DNA of 58,529 bases from Fimbriiglobus sp. Lineage in GTDB: Bacteria; Planctomycetota; Planctomycetia; Gemmatales; Gemmataceae. Below are positions 47,794 to 57,928 of this stretch, one piece after another. Under the pieces are notes generated by a model. It was given only the letters and a program-made list of their open reading frames with translations, did not search any database and was not told the DNA's origin. Positions within the stretch are counted from its first letter, which is position 1, and each line of letters opens with the position of its first letter. The position numbers and the translations under genes were made by a program. The stretch covers positions 1 through 58,529 of the forward strand of contig JANYHV010000185.1 in the NCBI GenBank assembly GCA_025362195.1, read 5' to 3'.

Positions 47794-48678
47794 GTGACAC
47801 GGTTGCTTGCGATGCTCGTGCTCGGGTCGGCTACGCTCTCGGGCGGGTGCGCCTCGACCTGGGACGCGGTGTCCAGCCGGCGCTTCCGCGAGAAGCCGTT
47901 CGGCACCATGTTCAAGAAGGACGAAGACGCCCTCACGACCCTGCGCGGCGCGGGGCCGGAGATGGGCGACGAGCGGGCGCGGGCCTTCCAGCGGCTCAAA
48001 GAACCGGCCAAGACCGGGCTCGGCGACGCGGCCCAGGACGAGGCCCTGCAACTCCTCTCGGACGCCGCCACCAAGGACTCCAGCGCCTTCGTCCGGGTGT
48101 GCGCCATCGACGCCCTCGGCCGCTTCCAGGACCCGCGGGCGGCGGAGGTTCTGGGCAACGCCTACCGGTACGCTGCGGGCAAGCCGATCCCGACCACGGC
48201 CGCGGCCGGCGGGGTCGTCCCGGCGTCGGCCGAGGCGAAACCGCTCGACCTGGCGGCCCTGTACGGGGCCAAGGGGTTCGCCCCGGACCAGGTGGCCAAC
48301 ATCCGCTGCCGGGCGATCGAGGGCCTGGCGGCGACGAACAAACCCGAGGCCGTCGTCTTCCTGGCCCGCGTGGCCGAGGGCAAGGAGTTCGGCGTGAACG
48401 AGGACCCGGCCGGCCGCGACTACGCCCGGCAACGCGCCGTGGACGGCCTGGGCAAGATTCGCACCAAGGAGGCGGTCGTCGCGCTGAACAAGGTGCTCGC
48501 GGCCGAGAGCGGCCGGGACGTGGCCCTGGCGAGTCTCGCGCACCAGGGCTTGAAGGGGCTGACCGGCAAGACCGCGCCGGCCCGGCCGGAGGAGTGGGAC
48601 GCCATCGTCCAGGCCGGCGTCGAAGTCGTCCCGGCCCCGAGCGCCGTCCAGCGGGCGATTGCCGAAGTCATCGACTGA
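47794..48678 (+). CDS. HEAT-repeat-like lipoprotein
   Basis: GTG start; VTRLLAMLVLGSATLSGGCAS lipobox; VCAIDALGRFQDPRAAEVLGNA / IRCRAIEGLAATNKPEAVVFLARV repeats. Confidence 0.8.
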   Translation: MTRLLAMLVLGSATLSGGCASTWDAVSSRRFREKPFGTMFKKDEDALTTLRGAGPEMGDERARAFQRLKEPAKTGLGDAAQDEALQLLSDAATKDSSAFVRVCAIDALGRFQDPRAAEVLGNAYRYAAGKPIPTTAAAGGVVPASAEAKPLDLAALYGAKGFAPDQVANIRCRAIEGLAATNKPEAVVFLARVAEGKEFGVNEDPAGRDYARQRAVDGLGKIRTKEAVVALNKVLAAESGRDVALASLAHQGLKGLTGKTAPARPEEWDAIVQAGVEVVPAPSAVQRAIAEVID

Positions 48679-48759
48679 TCGTTCCGAACGGCGTAGTGTA
48701 GCGGGGCGTCGCGGCCGTCGCCGCGGGCAGTCGCCCCTTTTCAGCGTGTGGTCCCCGGC

Positions 48760-49458
48760 ATGATTTACGGCAAGCCCTACACCTACTTCCTCAACCGCGA
48801 GGGCGGCACCAAGGGCCTCCTCTTCGGCTGCCTGATCCTGCTCCTGCCGGTCGTCGGGCCGATGGTCTTCATGGGCTACCAGGCCGAGGTGACCGAAGAC
48901 CTCGAGCGCGACCCGGACATTTTGGACCACGACCCGTTCGACCTGAAGCACTTCTCCCGCTACCTGACCCGCGGCGTCTGGCCGTTCCTGATGAGCCTGA
49001 TCGTCCAGGCGATCATGATGATCTTCATGGCCGTGGCGATCGCCGCGGCGGTCGGAGTCGGCTACGCGGCGCAGAATTTCCTCGTCGGGTACGCCTCGTT
49101 CTACCTGTTCCTCATCCCGGTGACGTTCATTGCCACCCTGTTCTCGCTGCCGCTGATGCTGCACGTCCAACTGGCCGGCAAATTGCGCGTCGGCGCGGCG
49201 TTCGCCTTCTCGTCGCGCTTCCTGGGCAAGCTCTGGGGCCAGTGTCTCGTCACGCTCTTCGTCCACATGCTCATCAGCTCGCTGATCGGGATGGCGGGTT
49301 ACGCCATGTGCTGCGTCGGCATCATCCCGGCGCTCGTCATCATCAGCATGGCCCAGGACCACCTGTCGGTCCAACTCTACCGCATCTACCTGGCCGAGGG
49401 CGGCGACCCGGTCGGCAGCGCCGCCGAGATCGCCGAGTACGACGACGACGACCACTAA
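48760..49458 (+). CDS. DUF4013 domain-containing membrane protein
   Basis: LFGCLILLLPVVGPMVFMGYQAEV...FDLKHFSRYLTRGVWPFLMSLI. Confidence 0.85.
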   Translation: MIYGKPYTYFLNREGGTKGLLFGCLILLLPVVGPMVFMGYQAEVTEDLERDPDILDHDPFDLKHFSRYLTRGVWPFLMSLIVQAIMMIFMAVAIAAAVGVGYAAQNFLVGYASFYLFLIPVTFIATLFSLPLMLHVQLAGKLRVGAAFAFSSRFLGKLWGQCLVTLFVHMLISSLIGMAGYAMCCVGIIPALVIISMAQDHLSVQLYRIYLAEGGDPVGSAAEIAEYDDDDH

Positions 49459-49468
49459 CCGGCGACGC

Positions 49469-49640
49469 CTACTTCAACTCCTTGACGCGGACGTTGCGGT
49501 CGCGGACGAACTGCGCAGGAACAGCCCACTGTTCGGCCCGAAGTCGCCGGACCGCTTCTCGGTGATGATGATGCCGCCGTTCCCGGGCACGTCCAGCGAC
49601 TTCCCGCCGAAGATTTTGACGAGTTGGTTCAAAACTCGGG
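49469..49640 (-). pseudogene. Internally deleted relic of a DUF1080 (3-keto-disaccharide hydrolase-like) gene
   Basis: Minus strand: GGKSLDVPGNGGIIITEKRSGDFGPNSGLFLRS in one frame and FVRDRNVRVKELK* in another, resembling separated pieces of the DUF1080 fold. Confidence 0.55.
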
Positions 49641-49675
49641 ATCAGTTTGAAGTGTGGGGTCAGGCGAAGAAGTTG

Positions 49676-49987
49676 ATGTTTTGGGATCAACGTCACACCT
49701 ACCCGCCGGGGGTCTTGTGCGACTGCACGTACGAGGCAATCAAGGAGATCACTAACGTCAAGGTTTATGAAATGCGTCTCGACGGTACGATCGGCGGCCA
49801 GTGTAATATTCGAGTCGTGTTCTTGGAACCTCCGCAGGACTGGGTCCCCCTCACACGGTTTCGAAGCGCGCTGAGAAACGTCTGGCTGCTAGAAATTATA
49901 CCCAAGCGGCGCGACAATTGGACGACGAACGATTTGAACCGCTTCCGCGGCACGTCACTGATCGTCCAGCAAAAGCTTCACGAATAG
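49676..49987 (+). CDS. RelE/HigB-superfamily-like toxin
   Basis: ITNVKVYEMRLDGTIGGQCNIRVVFL...NVWLLEIIPKRRDNWTTNDLNRFRG; followed immediately by XRE gene. Confidence 0.6.
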   Translation: MFWDQRHTYPPGVLCDCTYEAIKEITNVKVYEMRLDGTIGGQCNIRVVFLEPPQDWVPLTRFRSALRNVWLLEIIPKRRDNWTTNDLNRFRGTSLIVQQKLHE

Positions 49988-50023
49988 TCGGGTAAGAAAT
50001 ACTAGAAACCCAGGGGGGCGGTG

Positions 50024-50545
50024 ATGAAGACATCGATTGTTAACAATGGACAGCACGCACAAAGCCAACGCCGTCACGCATTGGAGATCGCGGCCCCCAT
50101 TGTCCTTGCAATGAAAGGGTGCAGCCCCGAGTTGCGTGACGCGGCCTACGAACTTTTCAAAGATCTGCAAAGTGGTGAACTGGATGAATACGAGTTGGAG
50201 GCTACCAAGGCTCTGATCGCAGACATCCTTGATCCCGACGGGGATGACAGTGAACTCTACGGCCTGGATTCGGAGGAGGTCGAGAGGCTCGAAGCCTTGA
50301 CCGACCCGGATGCCGCGACCATTACGGCCGAGATGGACCGCGAGGAGGCGACCTTCGCCGAGCGCTTGCAAGCTTTGCTGACGGCGAAAAACATGACGCA
50401 GGCGGACCTCGCGGCCAAGGTCGGCGTCGGCCAGCCGGCGATTTCGATGATGCTGAACCGCGTCTGCCGGCCGCAACGCAAAACAGTCGAGAAAATCGCC
50501 ACCGCTCTCGGCGTCACGCCCGAAGAGTTGTGGCCGACGCCTTGA
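50024..50545 (+). CDS. XRE-family HTH protein (HigA-like antitoxin)
   Basis: FAERLQALLTAKNMTQADLAAKVGVGQPAISMMLNRVCRPQRKTVEKIATALGVTPEELWP. Confidence 0.85.
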   Translation: MKTSIVNNGQHAQSQRRHALEIAAPIVLAMKGCSPELRDAAYELFKDLQSGELDEYELEATKALIADILDPDGDDSELYGLDSEEVERLEALTDPDAATITAEMDREEATFAERLQALLTAKNMTQADLAAKVGVGQPAISMMLNRVCRPQRKTVEKIATALGVTPEELWPTP

Positions 50546-50549
50546 CTCC

Positions 50550-51398
50550 TTACGCCACGAACTCGACGGCCGTCGGGGTCGGGATGATGCCGGCGGCGTG
50601 GCCGGCGTCGAGGAGGGCTTTCACCGCCTTCCGGCCGCGGTCGCCGTAGTCCAGCGTCCACTCGTTGACGTACATGCCGACGAACTTGTCCGCCAGCGTC
50701 ACGTCCATGTCGCGGGCGTACTGCAAGGCGTACTGAAGGGCGTCGGCGCGGTGGTCGAGGGAGTACTGGATGCTCTGCTTGATGAGCTTGCTGACCCGCT
50801 GCATCGTCTCGGTGCCGAGGTCCTTGCGGACGACGTTGCCGCCCAACGGCAGCGGCAGGCCGGTGCGGTCTTGCCACCAGACGCCGAGATCGACGACGAG
50901 GTGCAGGCCCTGGTTCTGGAAAGTGAGCTGGCCCTCGTGGATGATGAGGCCGGCGTCGAACTTCCCGGACTGCACGGCCGGGATGATCTCGTCGAACGGG
51001 ATCACGCCGAAGGTCAGCTTGTCGGCCGCGCCCATCGAGGCGTAGAGCAGTTTCAGCGTGAGAAACGCCGTCGTCAGCGTGCCGGGGACGGCGATCTTGA
51101 TGGCCGGTAGATCGCTGACGTTTAGCGGCGTGCGGGCCACGATCATCGGGCCGTAGTGGTCGCCCATGCTGCACCCGCTCGACAGCAGCGCGTACTTGTC
51201 GAGGAGGTAGCTGTACGCGTGGATGCTGACGGCCGAGACTTCCAACTCGCCGTTCATCGCCCGGCGGTTGAGCGTCTCGATGTCCTCCAGTTGGTGGACG
51301 AAGCGGAGGTCGCCCGTGTCGAACTTGTCGTTCGCCAGGGCGTGGAACATGAACGCGTCGTCGGGGTCGGGGGAGTGCCCCACGCGGATCGTCTGCAT
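50550..51398 (-). CDS. mqnD: MqnD-like 1,4-dihydroxy-6-naphthoate synthase (futalosine menaquinone pathway)
   Basis: MQTIRVGHSPDPDDAFMFHALANDKFDTG...EVSAVSIHAYSYLLDKYALLSSGCSMGDHYGPMIVAR. Confidence 0.88.
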   Translation of the reverse strand: MQTIRVGHSPDPDDAFMFHALANDKFDTGDLRFVHQLEDIETLNRRAMNGELEVSAVSIHAYSYLLDKYALLSSGCSMGDHYGPMIVARTPLNVSDLPAIKIAVPGTLTTAFLTLKLLYASMGAADKLTFGVIPFDEIIPAVQSGKFDAGLIIHEGQLTFQNQGLHLVVDLGVWWQDRTGLPLPLGGNVVRKDLGTETMQRVSKLIKQSIQYSLDHRADALQYALQYARDMDVTLADKFVGMYVNEWTLDYGDRGRKAVKALLDAGHAAGIIPTPTAVEFVA

Positions 51399-51413
51399 GA
51401 CTGCTCCAGGTTC

Positions 51414-52109
51414 CTACTCGGCTAACACGTCGCTCGGCCGGCCGCTCGACACGATGCGGCCGGCGACCATCTTATGGGCGACCGTCGCCTCGCGGGCCAG
51501 GTCCATGTCGTGGGTCACGACGACCATCGTCTGGCCCCGCGCCGCCAGGTCGCGGATCACGGCCAGGACTTCGCGGGCCATGACCGGGTCGAGGGCACTC
51601 GTCGGTTCGTCGAAGAGGATCGCCCGTGGGCTAACCGCCAGGGTCCGGGCGATGGCAACTCGCTGTTGTTGGCCGCCCGAAAGCTGCGCCGGGGTGTGGT
51701 TCGCCTTGTCCGCCAGGCCGACGCGGGCCAGCAACTCGCGGGCGGTCGCCTCGGCCTGGGCCTTCGGCACGCCGAGCGCGTGGACCTGGCCGGCCATGAC
51801 GTTGCCGAGCGCGGACATGTGCGGGAAGAGGTGGAACTGCTGGAAGACCATGCCGACGGCGCGGCGCAGCCCGAGCAGGGCGGCGGTCGGGTGAGGCTGC
51901 CCGCGGGTGCCGTGGAGCGTGTGGCCGAAGGCGGTGACGGTGCCGGCGTCGATGGTTTCGAGGCCGTTGATGCAGCGGAGCAGCGTGCTCTTGCCGCCGC
52001 CGGACGGGCCGACGAGGACGGTCACCTCGCCGACGTTGACCGTCAGGCCGACGCCGCGCAGGATGGGCGTCGTGCCGTGGGACTTGACGAGGTCGGTGAC
52101 GCGGATCAC
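51414..52109 (-). CDS. Polar amino acid ABC transporter ATP-binding protein
   Basis: VGPSGGGKSTLLRCINGLE, QLSGGQQQRVAIARTLA, ILFDEPTSALDP. Confidence 0.95.
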   Translation of the reverse strand: MIRVTDLVKSHGTTPILRGVGLTVNVGEVTVLVGPSGGGKSTLLRCINGLETIDAGTVTAFGHTLHGTRGQPHPTAALLGLRRAVGMVFQQFHLFPHMSALGNVMAGQVHALGVPKAQAEATARELLARVGLADKANHTPAQLSGGQQQRVAIARTLAVSPRAILFDEPTSALDPVMAREVLAVIRDLAARGQTMVVVTHDMDLAREATVAHKMVAGRIVSSGRPSDVLAE

Positions 52110-53638
52110 GAGCGGCCTCCCGTCGTGGCGTACCGGCGTTCGAGGAAGCCGGCCAGCAGCGCGAGCGGGTAGCTCATGCACAAGTACAGGCCGGCGGTCA
52201 GGAAGACGAGTTCGACGATCAGGTCGCGGTTGAAGTTGTACAGCTCGTTGTACTTCCGCGTCAGCTCCGTGATGAGGATCACGGAGCAGACCGACGTGTC
52301 CTTGAAGAGTGCGATGAAGTCGTTGGTCACCGGCGGGATCACCAGGCGCACGGCCTGCGGGACGACGATGCGGCGGATCGCCGTGCCGGGGGACATCCCC
52401 AGCGCGAGGGCGGCTTCGAGTTGGCCGCGCGGGACGGCGAGCAGGCCGGCCCGGTAGTTCTCGGCCTCGTAGGCGGAGTAGTTCAGCGCCAGGCCCAGGA
52501 TGCCGCAGGCGAACGGCGTGAAGTACCCGGCCGCGCCGGGGATCAGCCGCTCGGCGAACACCGGGAGCATGTAGAAGATCGCGTAGAGTTGCAACAACAG
52601 CGGCGTCCCGCGGATCACTTCGACGTAAACCCCCAGCGGCACCCGCAACGGCCGCGGGCCGTAGACCCGGCCGACGGCGACGAGCAGGCCCAACGCCATT
52701 GCCAGCGGGAACGAGCCGAAGGCCAGCATCAGCGTCACGCCGGCGGCGTCGAACAGTTGCGGCAGCAGTCGCCGCCAGACGTTGCCAGCTTCGGCCGGAG
52801 CGGCGAGGTCGGCCGGGGGCCACGGCTGGTCGAGTAGACCGACGAGTTCGTCCTGGTCGGCGTTCCACAGGCCGTACTTGGCGTAGATGCGGCGGAAGGT
52901 GCCGTCGCGCAGGCCGGCGGCGATCGCGGCGTCGAGTTGCCGGCCGAGTTCGACATCGGCCCGGCGGAAGTAGATCACGTAGTACCCGGCCTTGACCGGC
53001 TCCCCGGCCAGTTTCAGCGTCGGGAACTCCTTCAAGAAGTGCGTCGCGGCCGGGTTGTCCTGGACGGTCGCGGCCAGGCGCTTGTCGGCGACGAGTTGGA
53101 CGACGTTGGCCACGTCCTCGTTGGTCTGCACCTTCGCGCCGGGGTGGTGCCGCACCAGGTAATCGTTCGCCACGGTGCCGCCCAGGACGCCGACGCGCTG
53201 GCCGTCGAGGTCGGCCCAGTCGCGGATGACGGTCTGGTCCGTGCGGACTATCAGCGCGACGCGGTAGGCGTAGTACGCCCGGCTGACGCCGTACTTCGCG
53301 GCCAGGTCGGCGCGGAGTTCGTACCCGTTGAGGATGACATCGACGCCCTTTTCGACGCCGGCCGGCTTGTTCAGTTGCTCGGGCAGCTTCGACCAGTCGC
53401 CGGCGACCATGACCGGCGTGCGGCCCAACTTCGCGGCGAGGTACCCGGCCAGTTCGTACTCGAACCCGGTCGGCTTGCCGGCCGCGTCCTGGTAGTTGAA
53501 CGGCGCGCCGCCGGTCGGGTCGGTGCCCCAGCGGAACGGCGGCAACTCTTGCGCGCGGGCCGGCGGGGCCGTCAACGAAAACAGGACCGCGACGAGTGTC
53601 GCGGTCCTGAGCCGAGTCTTCTGGGGGGAAGTCTTCAA
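52106..53638 (-). CDS. Fused amino acid ABC substrate-binding/permease protein
   Basis: N-terminal periplasmic SBP3-like domain; C-terminal EVIRGTPLLLQLYAIFYMLP...LGLALNYSAYEAENYRAGLLAVPRGQLEAALALGMS. Confidence 0.93.
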   Translation of the reverse strand: MKTSPQKTRLRTATLVAVLFSLTAPPARAQELPPFRWGTDPTGGAPFNYQDAAGKPTGFEYELAGYLAAKLGRTPVMVAGDWSKLPEQLNKPAGVEKGVDVILNGYELRADLAAKYGVSRAYYAYRVALIVRTDQTVIRDWADLDGQRVGVLGGTVANDYLVRHHPGAKVQTNEDVANVVQLVADKRLAATVQDNPAATHFLKEFPTLKLAGEPVKAGYYVIYFRRADVELGRQLDAAIAAGLRDGTFRRIYAKYGLWNADQDELVGLLDQPWPPADLAAPAEAGNVWRRLLPQLFDAAGVTLMLAFGSFPLAMALGLLVAVGRVYGPRPLRVPLGVYVEVIRGTPLLLQLYAIFYMLPVFAERLIPGAAGYFTPFACGILGLALNYSAYEAENYRAGLLAVPRGQLEAALALGMSPGTAIRRIVVPQAVRLVIPPVTNDFIALFKDTSVCSVILITELTRKYNELYNFNRDLIVELVFLTAGLYLCMSYPLALLAGFLERRYATTGGRS

Positions 53639-53733
53639 CTTCGGCTCGGCTCCTGGGTTGCCGCTCGGGGGGAATCCGAGTCGCGTGGCAGTCTACGACG
53701 TGCGACGCGGGGCACAAGAGCCGGAGGCGAACT

Positions 53734-53934
53734 TTAGTTCATCGTCACCGCCGATCGGCACTCGGCCGCGTCGCGGCGGATGTCGTGGGACATCTTGGCG
53801 GTCAGCTTCAGGACCATCGCCATGTCGCGGAGCAGGTCGTGCTCGGCGGGGGTCGGCGTGATGCGGGGGGAGCAGGCGACTTGGGCGGTGCGGGCGACGC
53901 GGCGGGCTTCGGTGGTCCGGGTCATGGCGGTCAT
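53734..53934 (-). CDS. Small hypothetical protein
   Basis: 66-aa ORF in an otherwise empty intergenic; plausible but unproven. Confidence 0.3.
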   Translation of the reverse strand: MTAMTRTTEARRVARTAQVACSPRITPTPAEHDLLRDMAMVLKLTAKMSHDIRRDAAECRSAVTMN

Positions 53935-54273
53935 CCTTCGTATCGGGTGGGCGGGGGAAGTTCGGTTTCGATGAATGGTGACTAAGCAGGGCGTGTGCCA
54001 AACCCGTCGGACGCCCTGTTCGCAAGCCGTTTCGCCGGTTTCAGCCAGGAAACGGCCCCCGGCGGCGGCCGCAGTCCGGGCGACCGGCGGACTTGAGGGA
54101 ATCGGTACAATCCGGCGTTGTCATTGTGACAAAACGGGCCGGGCGTCGGCAAAAAATGCCGCGCCCGCTGGGGGTCTTGCGTTGCCCCGTGCGGGCGTGC
54201 GTCGGTATAGTGTCCCTTCCCCGCGGAGTCCGCACCCGGCCGCCCTTGCCCCGCCCCCCGACGAGTCCGGCCC

Positions 54274-55248
54274 ATGATCGCCTACCGCGCCGCCCGGAAC
54301 ACCGACCCGCCGGCGCTGGTCCAGTTGTGGAACGACGCGGTCGCCGGCCGCGGGGCGTACCCGTTGCGGACCCCGTTGTCGCTGGAACGGTGGGTCTTCA
54401 GCAAGCCGTACTACACCAACGACGACCTCGTCCTCGCCGTCAACGACGAGACGGGCAAGCCGGTCGGGTTCGCCCTGTCGGGGTTCGCGCCGAACGCCGA
54501 GTTCACCGGGCTGAACGCGGCGCACGGCGTCGTTTGCCTGGTCGCCGTCCACCCGGAGCACCGCCGCCGGGGCATCGGCCGCGAACTGTTGACGCGGGCG
54601 GAGGCCAACCTGCGGGCGCGCGGGGCGACGCGGGTCACGGTCGGGGCGACGTGGCCGAACTCGCCGTACCTGTTCGGCCTGTACGGCGGCAGCAACTCCC
54701 CCGGCCTGCTCGCGTCCGACGGCGACTACGCCCCGTTCCTCGCCGCCCTCGGGTACGCCCCGGCCGCGACGACGCTCGTCTTCCAGAAGAAACTCGACTC
54801 GCCGCTGACCATCGCCGACGCGCGGTTCGGCATGCTGCGCCGCCGGTACGAGGCGCAGACGCTCAAGGTGTCGAACGTGGCGCACTGGTGGCAGGACTGC
54901 CAGTGGGGCGTGCTCGAACCGGTGGAACTGCGGCTGTTCGACAAGCTCACGTCGATGCCGGCGGCCCGCGCCCTGGTGTGGGACCTGGAGGGCTTCGCCT
55001 GGCGGTGGAACTGCCCGTCGGCCGGGATCCTCGACGTGCAGGTGCGGTCCGACCTCCGCAAGCTCGGCCTGGGCAAGTTGCTCGTGTCGCACGTGCTGCG
55101 GTTCTTGCAGGACCAGTTCTTCGCCGCCGCCGAGTTGCAGGTGAACGCCGCGGACGAGGCGGCCGTCGGCATGTGCCGGAGCATGGGCATGGACGAGATC
55201 GACCGCGGCCACGCCTACGAGCGGCCGGAGGAGTCCTCCAGTCGCTGA
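54274..55248 (+). CDS. GNAT family N-acetyltransferase
   Basis: VVCLVAVHPEHRRRGIGRELLTRAEANLRARGATRVTVG; second GNAT-like half LRKLGLGKLLVSHVLRFLQ. Confidence 0.9.
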   Translation: MIAYRAARNTDPPALVQLWNDAVAGRGAYPLRTPLSLERWVFSKPYYTNDDLVLAVNDETGKPVGFALSGFAPNAEFTGLNAAHGVVCLVAVHPEHRRRGIGRELLTRAEANLRARGATRVTVGATWPNSPYLFGLYGGSNSPGLLASDGDYAPFLAALGYAPAATTLVFQKKLDSPLTIADARFGMLRRRYEAQTLKVSNVAHWWQDCQWGVLEPVELRLFDKLTSMPAARALVWDLEGFAWRWNCPSAGILDVQVRSDLRKLGLGKLLVSHVLRFLQDQFFAAAELQVNAADEAAVGMCRSMGMDEIDRGHAYERPEESSSR

Positions 55249-55277
55249 CGCTCTTGGCTCGCCTTGGGAGAACACTC

Positions 55278-56789
55278 ATGACGCTCACTGATGCCCCCGC
55301 GACGTTCGGCCACGCCCACGACTTGCCCCCGGTGGACGCGGCCAAACTCCCCCGGCTGATCGAGCGGATGCGGGCCATCGTCGGCCCGGACGGGGTGCTC
55401 ACGTCCCGCGCCGAACTGGCCGTGTACGAGTGCGACGGGTTTACCGTCGAGAAGAACCCGCCGAACGTCGTCGTCTTCCCCGAGTCCACCGCGCAGGTCG
55501 TCGAGATCGTCAAGGCGTGTGCGGCGTTCGACGTGCCGTTCATGGCCCGGGGGGCCGGCACGTCGCTGGCCGGCGGGTGCGTGCCGGTCGGCGGCGGGGT
55601 GATGATCGGCACGTCCCGGTTGAAGAAGATTCTCGAAGTCAACGTCCGCGACCGGTACGCCGTGGTCGAGGCCGGCGTGGTCAACGTCTGGCTCACGAAC
55701 CAGCTCAAGCCGCTCGGCTACCACTACGCGCCGGACCCCAGTTCGCAGGGGGCGTGTACGCTCGGCGGAAACGTGGCCACCAACTCCGGCGGGCCGCACA
55801 CGCTCAAGTACGGGGTCACCGTCAACCACGTCTTGGGCGTCGAGATGGTCCTGCCGGACGGCCGCGTCGTCGTCACCGGCGGGCCGACCGAGGACGCGCC
55901 CGGGTACGACCTGACCGGGGCGATCGTCGGCAGCGAGGGCACCTTCGGCATCGTCACGAAGGTCTGGGTGCGGGTGACGCGCACGCCCGAGGCCCAGCGG
56001 ACGCTCCTGGCCGTCTTCGACAGCATCGACGACGCGACCGACACGATCTCGGCCATCATCGGCGCGGGCATCGTCCCCGCCGCGCTGGAGTTACTCGACA
56101 AGACGATCCTGGGCGCGGTCGAAGCGGCCTTCCACCTCGGCTTCCCGCTCGACGCCGCGGCCGTGCTGATTATGGAAGTCGACGGCCTCGAAGTCGGCCT
56201 ACAGGACGAGGCCGACCGGATCGAGGCGATCGCGCTGGCGCACCACGCCCGCGAGGTCCGCAAGGCCAACGGCGAGGCCGAGCGGCTGGCGCTGTGGAAG
56301 GCCCGCAAGCAGGCGTTCGGGACGATCGGCCGGCTCGGCTTCCCGAGTTATTGCACGCAAGACGGCGTCGTCCCGCGGACCAAGTTGCCGCAGATCCTCC
56401 GGCACATCCAGGCGACGGCGACGAAGTACGACCTGCTCATCGCCAACGTCTTCCACGCCGGGGACGGCAACATCCACCCGGTGCTGCTGTTCGACGAGCG
56501 CGTCCCCGAGCAGGTGACGCGGGTGCTGGCGGCGAGTGCGGCGATCCTCGACGAGTGCATCGCACTGGGCGGCAGCGTGACCGGCGAGCACGGCATCGGC
56601 GTCGAGAAACTCGACTTCATGCCGAAGCTGTTCACCCCCGCCGACCTGGCGTACTTCGTCCGCCTGCGCACGGCCTTCAACCCGACGAACCGGTGCAGCC
56701 CGAACAAGATGCTGCCGACCGCCGGCGGGTGCGCCGAGCCGAGTACCGTCATCGCCCAGACGAAGCCCGGCCGCCGCGCTTCGCTTTAA
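55278..56789 (+). CDS. glcD: FAD-binding oxidase, GlcD-like glycolate/lactate dehydrogenase subunit
   Basis: PPNVVVFPESTAQVVEIVKAC; FMARGAGTSLAGGCVPVGGGVMI; HAGDGNIHPVLLFD; GSVTGEHGIGVEKLDFM. Confidence 0.93.
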   Translation: MTLTDAPATFGHAHDLPPVDAAKLPRLIERMRAIVGPDGVLTSRAELAVYECDGFTVEKNPPNVVVFPESTAQVVEIVKACAAFDVPFMARGAGTSLAGGCVPVGGGVMIGTSRLKKILEVNVRDRYAVVEAGVVNVWLTNQLKPLGYHYAPDPSSQGACTLGGNVATNSGGPHTLKYGVTVNHVLGVEMVLPDGRVVVTGGPTEDAPGYDLTGAIVGSEGTFGIVTKVWVRVTRTPEAQRTLLAVFDSIDDATDTISAIIGAGIVPAALELLDKTILGAVEAAFHLGFPLDAAAVLIMEVDGLEVGLQDEADRIEAIALAHHAREVRKANGEAERLALWKARKQAFGTIGRLGFPSYCTQDGVVPRTKLPQILRHIQATATKYDLLIANVFHAGDGNIHPVLLFDERVPEQVTRVLAASAAILDECIALGGSVTGEHGIGVEKLDFMPKLFTPADLAYFVRLRTAFNPTNRCSPNKMLPTAGGCAEPSTVIAQTKPGRRASL

Positions 56790-56861
56790 TGGGCCAAGGA
56801 TCGGTTGAACCGACAGAGATTTTCGTTTGACTGACCGGCCCCGGCGCGGTCCAATACGGCC

Positions 56862-57824
56862 ATGCCGCCGCCGCCCAAACTGCTCGACCGCCTGCGCGAC
56901 GCCTGCCGCGTCCGGCACTACTCGGTCCGCACCGAGGACGCCTACCACGACTGGTGCCGGCGGTTCATCCTGTTCCACGGCAAGCGGCACCCGGTCGAGA
57001 TGGCGGCGGCCGAGATCAACGCCTTCTTGACGCACCTGGCGGTCGAACGGCAGGTCGGGGCGAGCACTCAAAATCAGGCCTTCTCCGCGATCCTGTTCTT
57101 GTACCGCAACGTCCTCGCCGTCGATCCGGGCGTCCTCGTCGGCGCGATCCGGGCGCAACGGCCGAAGCGGCTCCCGGTGGTGCTGACGAAGCCCGAAGTC
57201 CGCCTCGTCATCGACCAACTCGAAGGGACGTACCGGCTCGTCGCCCAACTCCTGTACGGTTCCGGCTTGCGGCTGTTGGAGAGCCTGCGGCTGCGGGTCA
57301 AGGACCTCGACTTCGACCGCAACGAGGTGACGGTCCGCCAGGGCAAGGGCAACAAGGACCGGGTGACGATACTGCCCGAGTCGTTGAAGCCGGCCCTGGT
57401 CGCGCATTTGGAGAAAGTGCGACGATTGCACGAAAAGGATGTTGCACTCGGCTTCGGCAGGGTTTATCTTCCTGATGCCCTGGGGCGAAAGTTGCCGGGT
57501 GCCGCGACCGAGTGGAAGTGGCAGTACGTGTTCCCGTCCGCGGCGTGGTCGGTCGATCCGCGGTCGGGGGTGCGCCGCCGGCATCATGCCCACGAGGGGT
57601 CGATGAGCCGGGCGGTGACGAAGGCGGTGCGGGCGTCCGGGGTCGTGAAGCGGGCGACGAGCCACAGCTTCCGGCACAGCTTTGCGACGCACCTATTGGA
57701 GGCGAGCTACGACATCCGCACGGTGCAAGAACTCCTCGGCCACGACGACGTGAGCACGACGATGATCTACACGCACGTGCTGAACAAGGGCGGCCTGGGA
57801 GTCCGCAGCCCGTTAGACGGTTGA
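56862..57824 (+). CDS. intI: Integron integrase (IntI-type tyrosine recombinase)
   Basis: IntI extra-domain motif [92 protein letters not shown]; catalytic R..H-x-x-R..H..Y present. Confidence 0.96.
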   Translation: MPPPPKLLDRLRDACRVRHYSVRTEDAYHDWCRRFILFHGKRHPVEMAAAEINAFLTHLAVERQVGASTQNQAFSAILFLYRNVLAVDPGVLVGAIRAQRPKRLPVVLTKPEVRLVIDQLEGTYRLVAQLLYGSGLRLLESLRLRVKDLDFDRNEVTVRQGKGNKDRVTILPESLKPALVAHLEKVRRLHEKDVALGFGRVYLPDALGRKLPGAATEWKWQYVFPSAAWSVDPRSGVRRRHHAHEGSMSRAVTKAVRASGVVKRATSHSFRHSFATHLLEASYDIRTVQELLGHDDVSTTMIYTHVLNKGGLGVRSPLDG

Positions 57825-57928
57825 AGCCCGCGCAATGTGCGATAGTGGGATGGCTAGCGCGGAGTTCGGGCGAGGGAATCGACAGAATCGGCGTGCAAGC
57901 AGGCACTTAGGCGGAACGTTCCCGCCGC

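Noticed and set aside
56790-56861. Cassettes on the 5' side of intI as in class 1 integrons
   Set aside because: Only 72 bp separate it from the GlcD-like gene; no attC-like fold seen, only a short TCGGTTGAACCGA palindrome.
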